DNA of 64,000 bases from JAKAVN01 sp963734845 (GTDB lineage: Bacteria; Desulfobacterota; Binatia; Binatales; Binataceae): assembly GCA_963734845.1 (NCBI GenBank), contig CAVTIS010000008.1, forward strand, positions 1 to 64,000, given 5' to 3'. Position 1 is the stretch's first letter; every line of letters starts with the position of its first letter. The notes beneath the pieces were generated by a model, which saw only the letters and a list, made by a program, of their open reading frames with translations, had not been told where the DNA came from and made no database searches. The position numbers and the translations under genes are program-made. This document shows positions 25,357-34,048 of the stretch, in pieces.

Positions 25357-26499
25357 ATGGACTGGTTGCCGGATGAAACCGACGTCTTCGTGATCGGCGG
25401 CGGCCCGGCCGGACTGGCGGCAGCAATCGCGGCGCGCCGGCGCGGCTTCGAGGTTGTCGTCGCCGATAGCGCGCAACCGCCGATCGACAAAGCTTGTGGC
25501 GAAGGCCTCATGCCCGACGGAGTGGCGGCGCTCGCCCGCCTCGGTGTCGTGGCGACCATCAGCCACGGCTTCCCGTTTCACGGCATCCGTTTCCTGGAAG
25601 ACAGATCTTCGGCCGCGGCCAGCTTTCCGCAAGGGCATGGTCTGGGTATTCGCCGCCCCGTATTGCATCAGCTGCTCATTGAGCGCGCGTTGATGGACGG
25701 TGTCACAGTGCGATGGGCGGCGCCGGTGAACGCGCTCGATGTCGGTGCCGTCAGAATCGGCCGACAAACTGTGCGCTGCCGATGGGTGATCGGTGCGGAC
25801 GGTACAAATTCCCGTGTGCGGCGATGGGCCGCTCTCGAGCCGGCGTGGAGTAGTGTCGCGCGGGTCGGTTTGCGCCAGCATTTTCGTGTCACTCCATGGA
25901 CCGACTACGTCGAGGTTTATTGGCGCGAGCGCTGCCAGGCCTACGTAACGCCGGTCGGGTCCGACGAGATATGCATCGCGCTCATCGGCGACAAGTCCGG
26001 CCTGTGTTTCGCGGACCTGCCGGCGCTGTTTCCCGAGCTTGGCCGGCGGATTGCGGCTGCGGAGCCTGCGACCGCGATGCGCGGGGCGATCTCCGTATCC
26101 ACCCGGTTGCGGCGGGTGATTCGCGGGCGCCTCGCTCTAATCGGAGATGCGTCCGGATCAGTCGACGCGATCACCGGAGAAGGACTTGCGTTGGCGTTCC
26201 GGCAGGCAGCGATACTGGCTGAGGCGTTGTCGAAAAACGATCTCGCGATATACCAGGCGGCACATCGCCGAATCGGCAGGATACCCCGGCTGATGTCGCG
26301 CCTCATGCTCGGGCTGGGCGGCCGCGCCGGTATGCGTCGACGTGCGCTCCGCGTGCTGTCCTGCCGGCCGCGCCTGTTCAACCGGTTGTTGGCGGTTCAT
26401 GTGGGAGCGCTGCGGCCGGCGGCGGCCTCATTGGACGTCGTCGGCTTTGCCTGGCGGCTGCTGGCGGCCGACTTCTTGGCCTCCCACGACTATGCGTAG
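25357..26499 (+). CDS. FAD-dependent monooxygenase / oxidoreductase
   Basis: 380 residues. N-terminal dinucleotide motif GGGPAGLAAAIAARRRG, the CGEGLMPDG segment typical of geranylgeranyl-reductase/UbiH-type flavoproteins, WVIGADGTNSRVRR in the middle, and LALIGDASGSVDAITGEGL at the second FAD site. This pattern suits aromatic-ring hydroxylases and polyprenyl reductases. Only three bases separate its ATG from the polyketide synthase stop, so translation is likely coupled. In known alkylquinone pathways such an enzyme hydroxylates the resorcinol; I infer the same here. The YceI gene starts on the base after its stop. Confidence 0.87.
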   Translation: MDWLPDETDVFVIGGGPAGLAAAIAARRRGFEVVVADSAQPPIDKACGEGLMPDGVAALARLGVVATISHGFPFHGIRFLEDRSSAAASFPQGHGLGIRRPVLHQLLIERALMDGVTVRWAAPVNALDVGAVRIGRQTVRCRWVIGADGTNSRVRRWAALEPAWSSVARVGLRQHFRVTPWTDYVEVYWRERCQAYVTPVGSDEICIALIGDKSGLCFADLPALFPELGRRIAAAEPATAMRGAISVSTRLRRVIRGRLALIGDASGSVDAITGEGLALAFRQAAILAEALSKNDLAIYQAAHRRIGRIPRLMSRLMLGLGGRAGMRRRALRVLSCRPRLFNRLLAVHVGALRPAAASLDVVGFAWRLLAADFLASHDYA

Positions 26500-27150
26500 A
26501 TGACCATGGTAGTGATTATGCGCAAATACTGCATGGCCGCAGTACTGATGTTTTCGATACTCTTTACTATATATTCGAAAGGTCTAGCCATCGCAGCGAA
26601 TGCGCAAGAGGCGGTGCTGACCCTGGAACCGGTTAATACTCATATAGATTACACACTCCAGGGCTGGCCGCACGTTACTCATGGAACATTCCACCTCATA
26701 CGGGGCGTCATCCGGATCGATCCCGCGAGCGGCAAGACCGAAGGAAGCGTTGTTGTCTCTGCCGTTAGCGGCGACAGCGGCAGCAGTATGCGCGATGATG
26801 AAATGAAGGACAGCATCCTGGAGGCCGAACGCTATCCGGAAATCATCTTCACGCCGCAACAGGCCGAAGGCCGGCGCAGCTCCCAGGGCGAATTCCCGGC
26901 CACTATACACGGCATCCTGACGCTTCATGGTAGCCCGCATGAAATCGCGCTCAGGCTGATGGTGCAGTCGAACGGTGACGGGTTCTCCGCCACCACCAGT
27001 TTCGCTGTGCCATACGTGGGGTGGGGTCTGAAGAACCCGAGCCTGCTAATCTTTCGCTGCGCCGACACGGTTTACGTCAATGTCAAAACGCAAGGACGGG
27101 TGACGTGGGTCCCGGCCGGCACGGTAAGCGGCACAGCCGCGGTCCGTTAG
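26500..27150 (+). CDS. YceI-like periplasmic lipid-binding protein
   Basis: 216 residues. N-terminal hydrophobic segment (MRKYCMAAVLMFSILFTIY, cleavage near AIAANA) directs export. The rest matches the YceI lipocalin-like fold: HIDYTLQGWPHVTHGTFHLIRG, SSMRDDEMKDSILEAERYPEI with ITF-type strand, ATIHGILTLHG and VPYVGWGLKNPS. YceI proteins bind long isoprenoid or amphipathic lipids in a beta-barrel pocket. The ATG directly follows the monooxygenase stop, tying it to the biosynthetic operon; it may carry the lipid product. The true start could be 26518. Its stop is one base from the convergent MlaC-like gene. Confidence 0.85.
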   Translation: MTMVVIMRKYCMAAVLMFSILFTIYSKGLAIAANAQEAVLTLEPVNTHIDYTLQGWPHVTHGTFHLIRGVIRIDPASGKTEGSVVVSAVSGDSGSSMRDDEMKDSILEAERYPEIIFTPQQAEGRRSSQGEFPATIHGILTLHGSPHEIALRLMVQSNGDGFSATTSFAVPYVGWGLKNPSLLIFRCADTVYVNVKTQGRVTWVPAGTVSGTAAVR

Positions 27151-27151
27151 G

Positions 27152-27775
27152 CTATTCCGCTTGCCTCGCATCAAGGTCCTTCTGCTTGGTCCGCATATGG
27201 TCAATCAGGGAATCGATACTTTCGTTGTCGAGTGCGCGGGCAAACTGATTGCGATAATTCGTTACCATACTGATGTTGTCCACAACGACGTCGTACACCA
27301 ACCAGCGCCCGTTCTCGAGTTTCAGCCGGTAATCCAGACTGGTCGGATCCTGTCCAGCAGGGTTGATAATGTCGGTGTTGACCTGCGCGTTATCGGCGCT
27401 CTCGATCGACTCTTTCACGAACACGATGGGCTGAACGAAATAGCTCTCCGCCCGTTCGGTGTAGGAAACCTGGAACAAATGTGTGAACAACTCGACGAAG
27501 TCCCGCCGCTGCTTATCGGATAGCTCATTCCAGTGGGCGCCGAGAGCGGCGCGCGCCATCGTCGCGAAATCGAAATGCTCCGCAACCGCATCTTCCAGGC
27601 GCTGGCGCATGATTACGGGCTTAGATTTGAGCGCGCCGTCTTTCAGCAGCGCGACGATCTGGTTGACGGCAGTTTTAGTCTCGGTCATCGGATTGGCCGT
27701 GGCGAACCCCCTAAGCGCCGGCATCAAGGCGAACGCGATCAGGATCGCGCCCGAGGAGCAAATTCGAAGGTTCAT
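27152..27775 (-). CDS. MlaC/Ttg2D-like periplasmic phospholipid-binding protein
   Basis: 207 residues. The signal peptide is ICSSGAILIAFALMPALRGF. The mature part has the ABC-toluene-tolerance family features: RQRLEDAVAEHFDFATMARAALG, WNELSDKQRRDFVELFTHLFQVSYTER and LDYRLKLENGRWLVYDVVVDNISMVTNYR. MlaC-type proteins ferry phospholipids between inner and outer membrane. It is the last gene of a minus-strand unit with an ABC ATPase and DevC-like permease, 88 bases after the ATPase stop. No ribosome site precedes the ATG; instead three overlapping mini-frames lead into it (see findings). Confidence 0.87.
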   Translation of the reverse strand: MNLRICSSGAILIAFALMPALRGFATANPMTETKTAVNQIVALLKDGALKSKPVIMRQRLEDAVAEHFDFATMARAALGAHWNELSDKQRRDFVELFTHLFQVSYTERAESYFVQPIVFVKESIESADNAQVNTDIINPAGQDPTSLDYRLKLENGRWLVYDVVVDNISMVTNYRNQFARALDNESIDSLIDHMRTKQKDLDARQAE

Positions 27776-27808
27776 GGCAAGATCATGGCAAGATCATGGC
27801 AGCGCCAT
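27773..27808 (-). promoter_or_regulatory. Chain of overlapping 4-codon mini-frames leading into the MlaC-like gene
   Basis: On the coding strand ATGs occur at 27808, 27797, 27786 and 27775, exactly 11 bases apart. The first three open MALP, MILP and MILP, each ending in a TGA that overlaps the next ATG as ATGA. The last overlaps the MlaC-like gene start. The array comes from an 11-bp tandem repeat. It could allow coupled re-initiation in place of a missing Shine-Dalgarno. Confidence 0.5.
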
Positions 27809-27863
27809 GGGGGAACGCGGAAAGCGTCGCGATTGAGTAGCTGACGCGAGCTCGCGCTCGTGC

Positions 27864-28544
27864 TTAGCTCAACGCACCGATCCGGCCGTCAGTCATACTG
27901 AACACTCTATCGGCAAACCCCTGCGCTTTCGGATCGTGAGTAACCATGACCACTCCCTTGTTCAGTTCCTTCGCACACTGCCGTAGCATGCTGAATACCT
28001 CTTCACCGGTCGCGGAGTCGAGATTGGCGGTGGGTTCATCGGCTAACACGAACTGAGGATTACCGGCCAGCGCTCGGGCGAAAGCGACGCGTTGCTTCTC
28101 GCCTCCGCTCAAGTCTTCCGGATAGAAGGTGGCCCGCTGTTCCAAACCGCAGCGCACCAGCAGATCCATCGCCCGGGGTTTGCTGACACTGCGAGAAACT
28201 TTCTGTAAGCGCATCGCGACCTCCACATTTTCGAGCGCCGTCAGGAAGGGGAAAAGGTGAAAGGTCTGGAAAACGAACCCGAAGCACGACCTGCGAATCG
28301 CTGGTAACCGGGATTCGGGAAGCTCGCTGATTGCTTTTCCATCCAGACAGATAGAGCCGGAGCTTGGCCGGAGAATACAGCCGAGGATTGAAAGCAGCGT
28401 AGTCTTTCCGGATCCTGAAGGTCCCATGACGAGTACGATTTGGCCTTTCTCAACCGCCAGAGATACCGATTTAACCGCAGGAACCACAATTGCCCCGCGT
28501 TGATATGTCTTCGAGACGTCAAGAGCTTCGAGCCGCCCGCTCAT
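27864..28544 (-). CDS. ABC transporter ATP-binding protein (DevA/LolD type)
   Basis: 226 residues from the ATG at 28544. Walker A GPSGSGKTT, Q-loop FVFQTFHLFP, signature LSGGEKQRVAFARAL, Walker B FVLADEPTANLD and H-loop VMVTHDP are all intact. It belongs to the LolD/MacB/DevA group that energises FtsX-like permeases. Its start is one base after the permease stop, so the two are translationally coupled. With the MlaC-like gene downstream it looks like a lipid exporter; the convergent type III PKS operon suggests its cargo (inference). Confidence 0.93.
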   Translation of the reverse strand: MSGRLEALDVSKTYQRGAIVVPAVKSVSLAVEKGQIVLVMGPSGSGKTTLLSILGCILRPSSGSICLDGKAISELPESRLPAIRRSCFGFVFQTFHLFPFLTALENVEVAMRLQKVSRSVSKPRAMDLLVRCGLEQRATFYPEDLSGGEKQRVAFARALAGNPQFVLADEPTANLDSATGEEVFSMLRQCAKELNKGVVMVTHDPKAQGFADRVFSMTDGRIGALS

Positions 28545-28545
28545 C

Positions 28546-29676
28546 CTAACTCCGGAAGACCATTGCAGGGTCGAGTCGGCGGACCCGGCGGACCGAAAGA
28601 AACGCCGCCGAGACACTGATCGCTAAGATCAGAATCAGCAAACCGCCGATGAGCGGCAAGCTGAGTGCGAGCGATACTCCGGTCTGCTCGAGCACCGGTT
28701 TACTGAAAATAGCGAGGGCAGCCGCAATACTATAGCCAGCGACGGCGTCCAGCACCGCCTGGCCGAAGATAATAGTGTCCAGGCCGGCGTTCGCTGCTCC
28801 GATCGCTTTCAGAGTGGCAAGCTCTGCGGTGTGTTCCATCGTATTAGCAAATATAGTTTGGCCGATGACCCCACCGCCGACTATTAAACCCAGCAAGGCG
28901 GTCAGGCACAATGCCGCGCCTATTCCAGTTTCCGCCGTCCAGTAAAAGACCGTCAGCTTCACAAAGTCATTGGTAGACAGAATGTCGTTGTCCCTCAATT
29001 CTTCATGGAGAACGTTCGCAACCCGGAGGCTCTCAGCCGGATGTCGCAACTTGATCGCAAGAAAAGCGGTGCTGTTGTGCCATGCTACATCGCTCGATAT
29101 CTCTTGCGAAAACGAGTACGAAGTAAACACGATCGGCGCTGTAGTGAACGTCCTAGCCGAACGCGATATACCAACTAGCCGCACCGGGTAGTCGTTCAAC
29201 TCCCAGGAGCTTCCAATTCGAAGATCGCCGACATGCCGCCAGGAGCTCTCGTCCAGAATGATGAAGCGGCCGCCCCGGACGTCGCGGGCGCTGCCCTTGG
29301 CCATCTCCCATGGCGCGCCGACCAGGCTAAGCGGATCGTAGCCGACAATTTCAACTTGCTCCTGGGCTCCGCTGGCTAGTTTCAAAAAACCCCACGTAAG
29401 CATAATCGGCCTCGCCCAGAGCACATCCCGCAGTGCTAATACCTGCTTCACGCGATCTTCGGGAAACGGCTTGGCGAAATCGAAGTTTCGTATACCCTTG
29501 GAGGTGACCCAAAGATCGGCGCTGGCATGGCGAATCACTGCTGTCGCATTCTCCATCATCCCGATATAAAGAGCGACTTCGGTTAGCGTCAGATAAGAAG
29601 AGAAGATGACCCCAACCAGCGTGACCGCCAACCGGGTCCGATTGTGAAGGGACAGCCGCAGTGCAAGCCAAATCAT
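28546..29676 (-). CDS. DevC-like FtsX-family ABC permease
   Basis: 376 residues. One N-terminal membrane helix (RLAVTLVGVIFSSYLTLTEV), a periplasmic domain of about 200 residues (ASADLWVTSKGIRNFDFAKP, LDESSWRHVGDLRIGSSWEL), then three C-terminal helices (LCLTALLGLIVGGGVIG, LDAVAGYSIAAALAIF, IGGLLILILAISVSAAFL). HTAELATLKAIGA is the usual coupling segment. This is the DevC plan; in cyanobacteria DevBCA exports heterocyst glycolipids through a TolC partner. No DevB/HlyD adaptor is present here; the MlaC-like protein may take over that role (inference). GAAGG lies 10 bases upstream. Confidence 0.87.
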   Translation of the reverse strand: MIWLALRLSLHNRTRLAVTLVGVIFSSYLTLTEVALYIGMMENATAVIRHASADLWVTSKGIRNFDFAKPFPEDRVKQVLALRDVLWARPIMLTWGFLKLASGAQEQVEIVGYDPLSLVGAPWEMAKGSARDVRGGRFIILDESSWRHVGDLRIGSSWELNDYPVRLVGISRSARTFTTAPIVFTSYSFSQEISSDVAWHNSTAFLAIKLRHPAESLRVANVLHEELRDNDILSTNDFVKLTVFYWTAETGIGAALCLTALLGLIVGGGVIGQTIFANTMEHTAELATLKAIGAANAGLDTIIFGQAVLDAVAGYSIAAALAIFSKPVLEQTGVSLALSLPLIGGLLILILAISVSAAFLSVRRVRRLDPAMVFRS

Positions 29677-29769
29677 CTATCAGACCTTCGCTTCCGCTCG
29701 CAGACTCGCTTCGCGTCAGGATGACTCATGTGACAGGCTGGAACTAGAGGACGAGGTGCGGGGTTGCCG

Positions 29770-30993
29770 ATGCATCGTGTGAAACGGCTTCTGGTGGGTG
29801 CTTGCGCGGCAGTGTTGCTATTCGGGCTCAGCGTCGGATGGGCGGGCGCGGAAGAAAGGCCGCTCGCGCGCGTGGTACTGATGCCCGAACTGATCCCGAG
29901 CGTCGTGGGACAGCTCGTGCCGATAACGGTCGACCTTCCGGCCGGACGGATGGGCCCGCGCGCTTCAAAGATCAAAATTTCAGGTCTGGTATATTGCGGC
30001 GGCGACGGCAAAGGCGGCGCGTGGGCGGTCGGCGCCGCCTATCCTATGGCCGCGGCGGCGGGATCAAATGTACTCTCGACGGCCGATTGCCAGGCTCCGC
30101 TGCCTGCGGTCGCGCAACGGCTCGCGCACTCTCCCGGCGATCCGGCCTGGGTCGAGGTTATCAAGGCGCATGTCACCTGGATGCCATGGACGCTGCGCTT
30201 CGCGGTCGCCGACGCGGCGGGCGCAAGCAGTAACGGAAGCCCCGCACCCTCGCTGAAAGAGCTTGGCCAGTTCAAAAGTTTTCCGACCTCGAACGTGCAT
30301 CTGCTGCCGCCGCCCGGGCAGGAGAACCGGTTTGACGTCGCGATTGGATTTTCTGAATCGTCGATCGTGGCGGCGATCTTCGCCGCTGGCCGGGTCAGCA
30401 ATCCCGGGCCGTACTTGAAAGGCGACCCGGTGCTAGACGCCGAGATCGCCGACGCTCCCGCGCGCGCCAATGCCGTGGCCGACGCGCAATACGATTTCAT
30501 CAACGCGCTGCTCAGGCTGTATGCGTCTTCGTTCGAGATCCCGCTTCAGCTCCAGGGCATGACGCAGCGACTGATTGCCAGGAACGTCCGCGTGTCTGGC
30601 GGCGACAACACGATGACCGTGACTGGAAAACTCGAACTCGGAAACGTCAGTTACGATGCCGCGGTGCATTGCGAGGGCGACGACCTTGCGATCCGCCAGG
30701 TGACGCTCGTTGCGCCGCCGATCAATTGCGCCAACGTCGACGTGGTCGCGCAACTCCAATGCCAGGGCCAGCAGGCGGCCAGCGGCGCGTTCGGACCAAT
30801 GCTGACCAACATTTACCAGGGCCAGCAGTTTCACTACTCGACGATCAATCGCCCCCTTCGTTTCACGCTTGGTGACGTGGAGTTCGCGGCGAGGTTCGAG
30901 GCGCTGAGATCGAGTTCGCGCGGTTCGACCCTCAATGAGGACGGGAACGTTACGATCGAGAGAATCGATCGCGCCGTGGGTTTGGCACCCTGA
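29770..30993 (+). CDS. Exported protein of unknown function
   Basis: 407 residues from the ATG; a TTG two codons upstream has a better-spaced GAGGT. The N-terminus KRLLVGACAAVLLFGLSVGWAGAEE is a signal peptide. The mature protein is rich in beta-strand-like segments, with scattered Cys (VYCGG, TADCQ, VHCEGD, INCANVD, LQCQG) that could form disulfides in the periplasm. I do not recognise a family. It faces the DevC-like gene divergently (87 bases between), so the shared promoter region hints at a link to the lipid locus, but there is no stronger evidence. Confidence 0.75.
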   Translation: MHRVKRLLVGACAAVLLFGLSVGWAGAEERPLARVVLMPELIPSVVGQLVPITVDLPAGRMGPRASKIKISGLVYCGGDGKGGAWAVGAAYPMAAAAGSNVLSTADCQAPLPAVAQRLAHSPGDPAWVEVIKAHVTWMPWTLRFAVADAAGASSNGSPAPSLKELGQFKSFPTSNVHLLPPPGQENRFDVAIGFSESSIVAAIFAAGRVSNPGPYLKGDPVLDAEIADAPARANAVADAQYDFINALLRLYASSFEIPLQLQGMTQRLIARNVRVSGGDNTMTVTGKLELGNVSYDAAVHCEGDDLAIRQVTLVAPPINCANVDVVAQLQCQGQQAASGAFGPMLTNIYQGQQFHYSTINRPLRFTLGDVEFAARFEALRSSSRGSTLNEDGNVTIERIDRAVGLAP

Positions 30994-31062
30994 CGAATTC
31001 GACCCGCCATTGGCCGGCGGAGCTTTTGCCCGGGCCTATCCATATGAGTAGGCTGGTTTTCC

Positions 31063-32472
31063 ATGGATAAGACGGCCATCCAGACCCACGTCGAGCGGCT
31101 GTGGGATAAATCGATCCTGCCCGAGTTGACCGAATACGTTCGCATCCCTAACAAATCGCCGGCCTTCGATCCCGAATGGCGCGCGCACGGCTACATGGAA
31201 CAGGTAGTGGCGCGCTTCAGCGAATGGGCCAGACGCCAGCCTATCAAGGGCCTCGCGCTGGAGGTGATGCGGCTTGAGGGCCGCACGCCGCTTTTGTTCA
31301 TCGATATTCCGGGCGCCTCGAACGAGTGCGTCTTGCTTTATGGGCACATGGACAAGCAGCCGGAGATGACCGGATGGAACCCGGGTCTCGGACCGTGGAC
31401 GCCGGTGCTGAAGGACGGCCGTCTTTATGGACGCGGCGCCGCGGACGACGGCTATGCGATGTTCGCGTGCCTCGCGGCTATCGGCGCACTGCAGGCGCAG
31501 TCGATCCCGCATGCGCGCTGCGCGATTATGATCGAAGCGTGCGAGGAAAGCGGCAGCTTCGACCTGCCGTTCTACATCGATCATCTCGGCGAGCGCATCG
31601 GCAAACCGAGCCTCGTGATTGCGCTCGATTCCGGTTGCGCCAGCTACGAACAGTTATGGTGCACGACTTCGTTGCGCGGGCTGGCGGGCGGAACGCTCAA
31701 GGTAGAGGTGCTCAGCGAGGGCGTTCATTCGGGTGATGCCGGCGGCGTCGTTCCCGACAGCTTCCGCATCGTGCGTCAGTTGCTAAGCCGCCTTGAGGAC
31801 GAAACGACGGGCAACGTGCTGCCTGCGGATTTTCACGTGCAGATTCCCGAAGCGCGCCAGCGACAGGCTGTCGCCGCCGGCGCCGCGCTGGGCGAGAGTC
31901 TCTACACCAAGTTTCCGTTGACCCCGGGCGCGCGCCCGCTCAGCACCGACCCAACGGAGTTGATTCTGAATCGCACCTGGCGGCCCGCGCTCTCGATCAT
32001 CGGCGCCGACGGCTTGCCACCCCCGGCCGGCGCGGGCAACGTGATGCGGCCGATGACCGCGGTGAAACTTTCGCTGCGGCTGCCACCGACCTGCGACGGT
32101 CAGGCCGCGACGCACAAGCTGCAAAAACTGATGGAGCAGGATCCGCCCGGCGGCGCGCGCGTGAGCTTCGAGGGCAACTGGGCGGCAAGCGGTTGGAATG
32201 CGCCCGCGCTGGCTCCGTGGCTCGAACAATCGCTGGAGGAATCATCGCAAGCTTATTTCGGCAAGCCGGCCGCATATATGGGCGAGGGCGGCACGATCCC
32301 CTTCACTAACATGCTGGGCGAGCGCTTTCCCGAGGCGCAATTCCTGGTCACTGGTGTGCTGGGCCCCCATGCGAACGCACACGGCCCCAACGAGTTTCTC
32401 CACATCCTCACGGGCAAGCGGGTCACCTGCTGCGTGGCCAAGGTGATCGCGGATCATTTTCGCCACCGCTAA
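31063..32472 (+). CDS. M20 family metallopeptidase/amidohydrolase
   Basis: 469 residues. Zinc ligands and catalytic residues: His and Asp in LLYGHMDKQP, Asp in GRGAADDGYA, the Glu pair in EACEESGS, Asp in VIALDSG and the final His in GPHANAHGPNEFLH. A dimerisation domain with GVHSGDAGG lies between. Members hydrolyse dipeptides, acyl-amino acids or carbamoyl compounds; this length and RG-A-DDG pattern is near the CNDP/dipeptidase group. Substrate unknown. The photolyase homology begins before this gene ends, so the two overlap or nearly overlap. Confidence 0.9.
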   Translation: MDKTAIQTHVERLWDKSILPELTEYVRIPNKSPAFDPEWRAHGYMEQVVARFSEWARRQPIKGLALEVMRLEGRTPLLFIDIPGASNECVLLYGHMDKQPEMTGWNPGLGPWTPVLKDGRLYGRGAADDGYAMFACLAAIGALQAQSIPHARCAIMIEACEESGSFDLPFYIDHLGERIGKPSLVIALDSGCASYEQLWCTTSLRGLAGGTLKVEVLSEGVHSGDAGGVVPDSFRIVRQLLSRLEDETTGNVLPADFHVQIPEARQRQAVAAGAALGESLYTKFPLTPGARPLSTDPTELILNRTWRPALSIIGADGLPPPAGAGNVMRPMTAVKLSLRLPPTCDGQAATHKLQKLMEQDPPGGARVSFEGNWAASGWNAPALAPWLEQSLEESSQAYFGKPAAYMGEGGTIPFTNMLGERFPEAQFLVTGVLGPHANAHGPNEFLHILTGKRVTCCVAKVIADHFRHR

Positions 32473-32536
32473 GCTCGCCGGCGATCCGCGTATTACTGTC
32501 AGGCGCGCGGGCGATCCGGACCCGCGCGGCCGCTGC

Positions 32537-33844
32537 GTGCTCTACTGGATGCAGCGCGCGCAGCGGGCGCTCGACAATCCCGCGCTGACCATCGCGATTC
32601 GCGCCGCCAACGAACTCGGCCAACCCGTCCTCGTATTCTTCTGCCTGCTCTCGCACCATCCGGCCGCGAACCTACGCCACTACGCGTTCATGGTGGAAGG
32701 ACTGGAGGACACGGCGCGGCGCCTGGCGCGGATGCGAATCGGTTTCGTAATCCGGGCGAGCGGCGGCGCGAGCCCGCTCCCGGCATTCGCGCGCCTGTGC
32801 GCGGAGGTGCGGCCGGCGCTGATCGTCACGGACGAGAATCCGCTTCGCAGATCCAATGAATGGCGCGTCACGGCGGCCGGCCGCGTGGGAGTCCCGATGC
32901 TCAGCGTCGATGCGGACGTTATCGTGCCGAGCTCGTTGCTGGGTAAGGAACAGTACGCGGCGCGAACGGCGAGACCGCGCCTCAGCGCACAGCTCGATCG
33001 TTTTTTGCAGCCGCTTCACACGCCGGCGGTGCGGATTGCGTGGCACGCCCCTGCCGGACTTCTATCGCTGACCGCGTCGGCGCAGCTGCTCGATGAAATC
33101 AAGCTCGACCGCTCGGTCGGCGCCGCGAGCGGCTTCCATGGCGGGAGCGGCGAGGCGATGCGCCGGTTGCGCCGCTTCATCCGCGATGGGCTCGGCAACT
33201 ATGCGCAAGCCCGCAACCATCCGGAACTCGACGGCACGAGCCGGTTGTCAGCATATCTACATTTCGGCCATCTCGGACCGCATACGCTTGCCCTTGCGGT
33301 GCGCGAGGCCGCGGCGCCGCTCGCGGTGCGCGAGGCTTTTCTGGAACAGTTGATTGTGCGCCGCGAACTCGCGATCAATTTCGTGCGCTTCAATCCGAAT
33401 TACGACCGCCTCCAAGCGGGCGAGCACTGGTCGCTGAGCAGTTTGAAAAAACACGCACGGGACCATCGCACCCATCGCTATTCGGCGGCGCAACTCGAAC
33501 GGGCCGAGACCCACGACCCGCTCTGGAACGCGGCGCAATCTCAGATGATGGCCTCGGGCTGGATGCACGGGTATCTGCGCATGTACTGGGCCAAGAAAAT
33601 CCTCGAATGGAGCGCGACGCCAGCCGCCGCCTATGAAGTCGCGGTCTATCTTAATGACAAGTACGAACTCGACGGGCGCGACCCCAACGGCTACGCGGGC
33701 ATCGCCTGGGCAATCGTCGGCAAACACGATCGCGCGTGGGGACCCGAGCGTCCGATCTATGGCCTGGTGCGGTACATGTCTTACGCGAGCACTTCGCGCA
33801 AGTTCGACAGCCGCGCATATATCGCCAGGTGGTCAAGCGGCTGA
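32537..33844 (+). CDS. Class II CPD DNA photolyase
   Basis: Flavoprotein that splits UV-induced cyclobutane pyrimidine dimers with light. 435 residues from the GTG at 32537. Strong class II signatures: VLYWMQRAQRALDN-type N-terminus, DGTSRLSAYLHFGHLGPHTLA, YLNDKYELDGRDPNGYAGIAW and GPERPIYGLVRYMSYASTSRKFD. Family members have about 15-30 residues before YWM; in frame upstream lies a plausible stretch (ITVRRAGDPDPRGRCV) but no ATG, GTG or TTG before the frame closes inside the M20 gene at 32446. So the annotated GTG gives a short protein, or an ATT/ATC start is used. Confidence 0.9.
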   Translation: MLYWMQRAQRALDNPALTIAIRAANELGQPVLVFFCLLSHHPAANLRHYAFMVEGLEDTARRLARMRIGFVIRASGGASPLPAFARLCAEVRPALIVTDENPLRRSNEWRVTAAGRVGVPMLSVDADVIVPSSLLGKEQYAARTARPRLSAQLDRFLQPLHTPAVRIAWHAPAGLLSLTASAQLLDEIKLDRSVGAASGFHGGSGEAMRRLRRFIRDGLGNYAQARNHPELDGTSRLSAYLHFGHLGPHTLALAVREAAAPLAVREAFLEQLIVRRELAINFVRFNPNYDRLQAGEHWSLSSLKKHARDHRTHRYSAAQLERAETHDPLWNAAQSQMMASGWMHGYLRMYWAKKILEWSATPAAAYEVAVYLNDKYELDGRDPNGYAGIAWAIVGKHDRAWGPERPIYGLVRYMSYASTSRKFDSRAYIARWSSG

Positions 33845-34048
33845 GTGCACCGCTGGCAGCGCGCGCGCGGCATCGGATGGCGCTAACGGTTTGCCGGGCT
33901 TGCCGTGAGACGATATATGAATCGTTGCGCATGCGGCGATTTTGCATGCGGTTATTTGCCTCGCACGCTTGAAATCCGCTCCGTTCCATCGTGAAAATTG
34001 AAACGTGAAAAGTAAACAAAATGAAAATGCTCGCGCAGGAGAATGAAC

